Assembly (NCBI GenBank): GCA_016293615.1
Contig: JAEDDX010000057.1
Span: 1-15,289, forward strand
Reading direction: 5' to 3'
Length of the DNA: 15,289 bases
Origin: Acetatifactor sp.
GTDB taxonomy: Bacteria > Bacillota > Clostridia > Lachnospirales > Lachnospiraceae
The translations under genes were made by a program, and so were the position numbers. The notes beneath the pieces are model-generated. The model ran no database searches. It had not been told where the DNA came from and saw only the letters and a list, made by a program, of their open reading frames with translations. Shown in pieces: positions 12,121 to 15,289 of this stretch (position 1 is its first letter; each line of letters starts with the position of its first letter).

Positions 12121-12936
12121 TCATTGAGCTTCTGTGCAATGGCGCAGGAGCTCTTTTACATTGTCAAAGGCATAGTCGGCAGGGTACGGCGTGTCGGCCA
12201 TATCTTCCGGTTTTGCCTCGCCGGTAAACAGGACGCAGGTGTCGACTTCGCCGTTGATGCCGCACGCAATGTCGGTGTAGAGGCGGTCGCCCACGACAAG
12301 CGTTTCCTCGCGGTCAAAGCCTGACAACGCGAGGCAGTGGTCCACTACTTCCCTGCTTGGTTTGCCCAGATAGGTGGGGAACTTGTCGGTCGTCGCGCTT
12401 ATCATGTTGCAGATGGCTCCGCAGTCCGGTATAAAACCGAAATCGATGGGACAGCGCAGGTCCGGATTGGTGCCGTAGAAGGGGACATCCATGGTTAGGA
12501 GCACCTCGCAGGCCCGGGTGAGCTTTTCGTAATTGAGTTCGCTGTCGTAAGCAACCACGACGCAGGCAATGTCGTCCCGCACAACCTCGGTGATGGTCAG
12601 ACCGTTGTTGCGAAGCTCCGCCACAAACGAAGCGGTACCCAGAACAAAGATGGTTCTGCCGGCATAGTGTTCCTTCAGGAAACGCAGCGTCATATAGCCG
12701 GATGTAATGAATTGGTCCTCGGTGGTGTCCAGGTGAAAGGCGGTTTTGAACTTCGTTACATAGTCCTGACCGCTTTTTGTGGAGTTGTTTGTGATAAAAT
12801 AGGACTTCCCGCCGATGGAGTCGATGTATTCCAGCAACTCGGCACTTCCCTCATACAGGGTGTCGCCGACAGCCAAAGTGCCGTCGATGTCAAACAGGAA
12901 GCATTTCTTTTTCTTTAACAGTTCTGTCGGTTTCAT
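12121..12936 (-). CDS. HAD-superfamily phosphatase, subfamily IIA (NagD-like)
   Basis: ATG 12936 is chosen because GAGGAGA lies 6 bases upstream; an in-frame ATG at 12972 lacks a site. The product has 271 residues. HAD motif I is FLFDIDGTLAVGDTLYEG (D16 nucleophile, D18 acid/base), motif II ITNNST (about 48-53), motif III the Lys in GKPSREVVDHC, and motif IV VVGDRLYTDIACGING with metal-binding Asp. The C2-type cap lies between motifs II and III, as in NagD, 4-nitrophenylphosphatase and phosphoglycolate phosphatase relatives. These hydrolyse small phosphomonoesters such as nucleotides, glycerol-phosphate or sugar phosphates in the cytosol. The exact substrate cannot be told. It is convergent with DegV; divergent from recJ over about 137 bases. 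Confidence 0.92.
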   Translation of the reverse strand: MKPTELLKKKKCFLFDIDGTLAVGDTLYEGSAELLEYIDSIGGKSYFITNNSTKSGQDYVTKFKTAFHLDTTEDQFITSGYMTLRFLKEHYAGRTIFVLGTASFVAELRNNGLTITEVVRDDIACVVVAYDSELNYEKLTRACEVLLTMDVPFYGTNPDLRCPIDFGFIPDCGAICNMISATTDKFPTYLGKPSREVVDHCLALSGFDREETLVVGDRLYTDIACGINGEVDTCVLFTGEAKPEDMADTPYPADYAFDNVKELLRHCTEAQ

Positions 12937-13012
12937 AGTGATCTCCTCGCTTTTCGTTCCTAAGTATAGCATTGCCGAGAAGAAAGGGCAAGATACAGGA
13001 AACGCGGAAGAG

Positions 13013-13041
13013 TTGTTTTATAAGGCTTTTTGTGTTAAGAT
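13013..13041 (+). promoter_or_regulatory. Candidate recJ promoter, TTGTTT-17-TAAGAT
   Basis: TTGTTT (13013-13018) and TAAGAT (13036-13041) are spaced by 17 bases and end 32 bases before the start codon at 13074. The fit to consensus is moderate. Confidence 0.45.
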
Positions 13042-13073
13042 GGGTTTAGTTTTTTTACATAAGGATGATACAG

Positions 13074-14852
13074 ATGGAAAAGTGGATGGTAGCGGCCAAG
13101 AAGGCCGATTTTGAGAAGTGGGCGAAGGAATTCCACATCAGTCCGGTGGTGGCAAGAATTCTGCGCAACAGGGATCTGACGGACGAGGAGAGCATCAGAG
13201 CCTTTTTGTACGGAGAGAGGAAGGATTGTCACTCCCCGCACCTGATGAAGGATATGGACAAGGCGGCGGATGCCGTGCTGGAGGCCATAGCCGAGGGGGT
13301 GCATATCCGCGTCATCGGTGACTATGATGTGGACGGTATCTGCTCATCGTTCATTCTGACAAAGGGAATCAGGCTTCTGGGCGGTCAGGCCGATACTGCC
13401 ATCCCACACAGAATTCACGACGGATATGGTCTGAATGATCATCTGATCGAGGTCGCAAAGCAGGACAATGTCGGTTTGATCGTGACCTGCGACAACGGAA
13501 TTGCCGCCGCAGCGCAGATTGCGCTTGCCAATCAATATGGGATAAAGGTGGTGGTGACGGATCATCACGAGGTACCGTTTCAGAATGTGACAGAGGAGGA
13601 CGGAAGCATCAGAAGGGTCGAGCTTCTGCCGCCCGCTTACGCTGTGGTGGATCCCAAACAGGAGGCCTGCCGGTATCCTTTCCCGGGAATCTGCGGGGGT
13701 GTGGTTGCCTATAAGCTGATTCAGCTGCTGGAAGAAAAAACGGGCAGCAGTGCCTTGAAGGAAAGCATGCAGGAACTTTTGGAGTTTGCGGCGCTGGCTA
13801 CGGTCTGTGATGTCATGGAGCTTAAGGGGGAGAACAGAATCCTCGTAAAGGAAGGACTGAAAGCCCTTCGGAACTCTTCAAATCAGGGTCTGCGGGCTCT
13901 GATGGAGGTCAATAAGATCGAGCCGGAGAAGTGCAATGTCTATCATCTGGGATTCGTGATCGGGCCCTGTCTGAACGCGACCGGAAGACTGGATACGGCG
14001 GTTCGTGCGCTGGAGCTGCTGATGAGCACGGACCATGCGGAGGCGATGTGCGCTGCCCGGGAACTCAAGGAACTCAATGACGCCAGAAAAGACCTCACCC
14101 TGAAGGGGGTGGAGGAGGCAGAACGCTATATCAGGGAGCACGGCGTGGAGCGGGACAAGGTCATGATTGTCTTCCTGCCCGGGCTTCACGAGAGTCTTGC
14201 CGGAATCGTGGCCGGCCGTATCCGCGAAAAATATAACCATCCTGTGTTTCTCCTTACGAAGGGAGAAGAAGGAGTCAAGGGCTCCGGCCGTTCGATCGAG
14301 GGGTTCCATATGTATGAGTCCATGACCGCCGTCAGGGAGTGCTTTACCAGGTTCGGCGGGCATGCGATGGCAGCAGGCCTTTCCATGGAAGAGGAGAGGG
14401 TGGAGGAATTCCGCGAGAAGATCAACGCCGTCTGCACTTTGAGCGAGGATGATTTTGTTCCCAGGGTACATATTGATGTGCCGATGCCCATCGAGTATGC
14501 CGGGGAGGAGCTTGCGCGGGAGCTGGAGCTGCTGGAGCCCTTTGGCGTAGGAAATTCCAGACCTTTGTTTGCACAGAAGAATCTGACATTCGTGTCGGCT
14601 TATCGCATGGGGGCGAGAGGCAACTTTGCCAGATTCCAGGTGAGGACAGCGGAAGGCCACCGCGCCTCTCTGGTCTATTTCGGAGACCTGGAGAAATTCG
14701 GACGGTTCCTGGAGGAAAAGTTCGGCCCCGGCACGGAGGAAGCTCTGTATGCCGGCAGGGCGAGCGTATCCCTGTCAGTGGTGTATCAGCTTGGCTTAAA
14801 TACCTACAAGGGCAGTACGCAGGTACAGCTGACCATGCAGCATTATTGTTAG
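13074..14852 (+). CDS. recJ: Single-stranded-DNA-specific exonuclease RecJ
   Basis: A DHH-family 5'-3' exonuclease that degrades single-stranded DNA in recombination and mismatch/base-excision repair, cytosolic and metal dependent. ATG 13074 is preferred over ATG 13065 because AAGGA at 13061-13065 is then well spaced; the product is 592 residues. In order: GDYDVDGI (about residues 82-89, motif I aspartates), VTCDNGI (about 137-143), VVTDHHE (about 161-167, DHH motif), FVIGPCLNATGRLDTA, then the DHHA1 domain with GSGRSIEGFHMYE and the glycine-rich FGGHAMAAGLSM. The C-terminal part (about 450-592) fits an OB-fold (FARFQVRTAEGHRASLVYFG). The length is at the short end of the Firmicute range. No frame disruption or unusual residue is seen. 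Confidence 0.93.
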   Translation: MEKWMVAAKKADFEKWAKEFHISPVVARILRNRDLTDEESIRAFLYGERKDCHSPHLMKDMDKAADAVLEAIAEGVHIRVIGDYDVDGICSSFILTKGIRLLGGQADTAIPHRIHDGYGLNDHLIEVAKQDNVGLIVTCDNGIAAAAQIALANQYGIKVVVTDHHEVPFQNVTEEDGSIRRVELLPPAYAVVDPKQEACRYPFPGICGGVVAYKLIQLLEEKTGSSALKESMQELLEFAALATVCDVMELKGENRILVKEGLKALRNSSNQGLRALMEVNKIEPEKCNVYHLGFVIGPCLNATGRLDTAVRALELLMSTDHAEAMCAARELKELNDARKDLTLKGVEEAERYIREHGVERDKVMIVFLPGLHESLAGIVAGRIREKYNHPVFLLTKGEEGVKGSGRSIEGFHMYESMTAVRECFTRFGGHAMAAGLSMEEERVEEFREKINAVCTLSEDDFVPRVHIDVPMPIEYAGEELARELELLEPFGVGNSRPLFAQKNLTFVSAYRMGARGNFARFQVRTAEGHRASLVYFGDLEKFGRFLEEKFGPGTEEALYAGRASVSLSVVYQLGLNTYKGSTQVQLTMQHYC

Positions 14853-14871
14853 CAAGCCTTAGGGTAGCCGC

Positions 14872-14888
14872 GGTTTGGCGGACAAACC
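14872..14888 (+). terminator. Probable recJ terminator hairpin
   Basis: GGTTTG (14872-14877) and CAAACC (14883-14888) flank the loop GCGGA, followed by ATATTTT. It lies 20 bases after the recJ stop and overlaps the first copy of the direct repeat. A competing CCGC/GCGG hairpin (14868-14881) shares bases with it. Confidence 0.45.
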
Positions 14889-14923
14889 ATATTTTACAAA
14901 TAAAACAAACCATATTTTGCAAA
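14882..14923. repeat. Direct repeat, two copies of ACAAACCATATTTTRCAAA
   Basis: Copy 1 (14882-14900) and copy 2 (14905-14923) are 19 bases each, differ at one position, and have a centre-to-centre distance of 23 bases. They lie immediately upstream of the -35 of the regulator's promoter, a usual place for activator or repressor half-sites. Confidence 0.7.
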
Positions 14924-14930
14924 AAAACAC

Positions 14931-14959
14931 TTGCATCTGTGCAAAAGATATGATAAAAT
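14931..14959 (+). promoter_or_regulatory. Promoter for the XRE regulator, TTGCAT-17-TAAAAT with extended -10
   Basis: TTGCAT (14931-14936) and TAAAAT (14954-14959) are 17 bases apart, with TG at 14951-14952 giving an extended -10. About 120 bases of leader follow before the start codon at 15089. Confidence 0.65.
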
Positions 14960-14997
14960 AAAATATTCAATTCATTGTGTTTTCGATGCTCTTTTGA

Positions 14998-15028
14998 CGG
15001 CAGAGGTGCCGAAACGGAAGGTGTTCCG
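14998..15028 (+). promoter_or_regulatory. Tandem hairpins in the leader of the XRE regulator
   Basis: CGGCA-GAGG-TGCCG (14998-15011) and CGGAA-GGTG-TTCCG (15015-15028) are perfect 5-bp stems with four-base loops, spaced by AAA. They resemble a small structured RNA or protein-binding leader, but match no riboswitch I know. Confidence 0.4.
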
Positions 15029-15088
15029 GAGAGAATCATCCTGTTACCCCAATGACGGACGAAGTCCTATTTTATCAGGAGGCGCAAT

Positions 15089-15289
15089 ATGACGAATACT
15101 TTTGTTTTCAGACCGATCAACATGAAGGCAACGGGCCGTAGGATCCGTGACTGTCGGACTGCAAGAAACTTAACGGTGGAGCAGTTAAGTACGCTCTTTT
15201 GCATCAGCCCGCAGGCTGTCTGCAAGTGGCAGAGGGGGGATGCCCTTCCCACGATCGATAACCTGATGGTGCTGTGTGATTTGTTTCAG
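15089..15289 (+). CDS. XRE-family transcriptional regulator, cut by the window end
   Basis: The frame begins at ATG 15089, 6 bases after a perfect CAGGAGG, and runs 67 codons to the edge of the window without a stop. Residues 12-66 fit the Cro/C1-type helix-turn-helix: MKATGRRIRDCRTARNLTVEQLSTLF, the recognition segment ISPQAVCKWQRGD, then LPTIDNLMVLCDLF. The short N-terminal extension TNTFVFRPIN precedes it. Such proteins bind operator DNA as dimers. The direct repeats and leader hairpins upstream suggest autoregulation. What follows to the right, such as a toxin or mobile element, is unknown. Confidence 0.85.
   Translation, partial: MTNTFVFRPINMKATGRRIRDCRTARNLTVEQLSTLFCISPQAVCKWQRGDALPTIDNLMVLCDLFQ

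Noticed and set aside
13878..14660. Minus-strand 260-codon open frame inside recJ
   Set aside because: It is antisense to conserved RecJ motifs, rich in His/Pro/Leu as typical of shadow frames, and without a start signal.

Overview
The window reads as chromosomal DNA of a Gram-positive, anaerobic, Clostridia-type Firmicute, most likely of the Lachnospiraceae. This rests on strong AGGAGG-type ribosome binding sites, several lipobox lipoproteins, a solute-binding lipoprotein with an N-terminal propeller-like domain, and housekeeping genes (NCS2 uracil permease, DegV, NagD-type HAD, RecJ) of Firmicute character. No rRNA, tRNA or CRISPR array was recognised. The genus is inference.

The left part (1 to about 6900) is an AT-richer accessory region with few intact genes and many gene remains. 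It opens with a promoter, a 14-bp palindrome and a signal-peptide mini-ORF that looks like the front of a broken secreted-protein gene. An intact 717-residue solute-binding lipoprotein (702-2855) follows, preceded by a perfect 19-bp odd palindrome. Two small lipoproteins of unknown function (3201-3869, 4389-5012) come next, with a metzincin-protease tail fragment (4203-4388) between them. A second solute-binding lipoprotein at 5220-5802 keeps only its signal peptide and C-terminus. After an intact small membrane-associated protein with a LiaF-like C-terminal pattern (5924-6388) come a GNAT acetyltransferase remnant and a VOC/glyoxalase tail. Several remnants keep a start and a real end but lack their middle. 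Four copies of a short GGTGCCTG(A/G)CACC motif sit between genes in the first 5.2 kb only.

The right part (about 6900 to 14850) is compact and GC-richer, with single genes on both strands: a membrane-anchored protein with about 22 acidic pentapeptide repeats (minus), a TetR regulator (plus) converging with and overlapping a DUF6062-like protein that carries two matched Cys-Cys-Cys-His modules (minus), a uracil permease (plus), a DegV fatty-acid-binding protein (plus), a NagD-type HAD phosphatase (minus), and RecJ (plus). Most have clear ribosome binding sites, and several have hairpin terminators.

The right edge cuts into an XRE-type regulator (15089 onward). Its strong promoter is preceded by two copies of a 19-bp direct repeat and followed by a leader with two small tandem hairpins, which looks like an autoregulated switch. 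No multi-gene system can be claimed as new from this window. The best leads are the remnant cluster, the paired metal-binding-like modules, and the regulatory arrays at 642-660 and 14882-15028.
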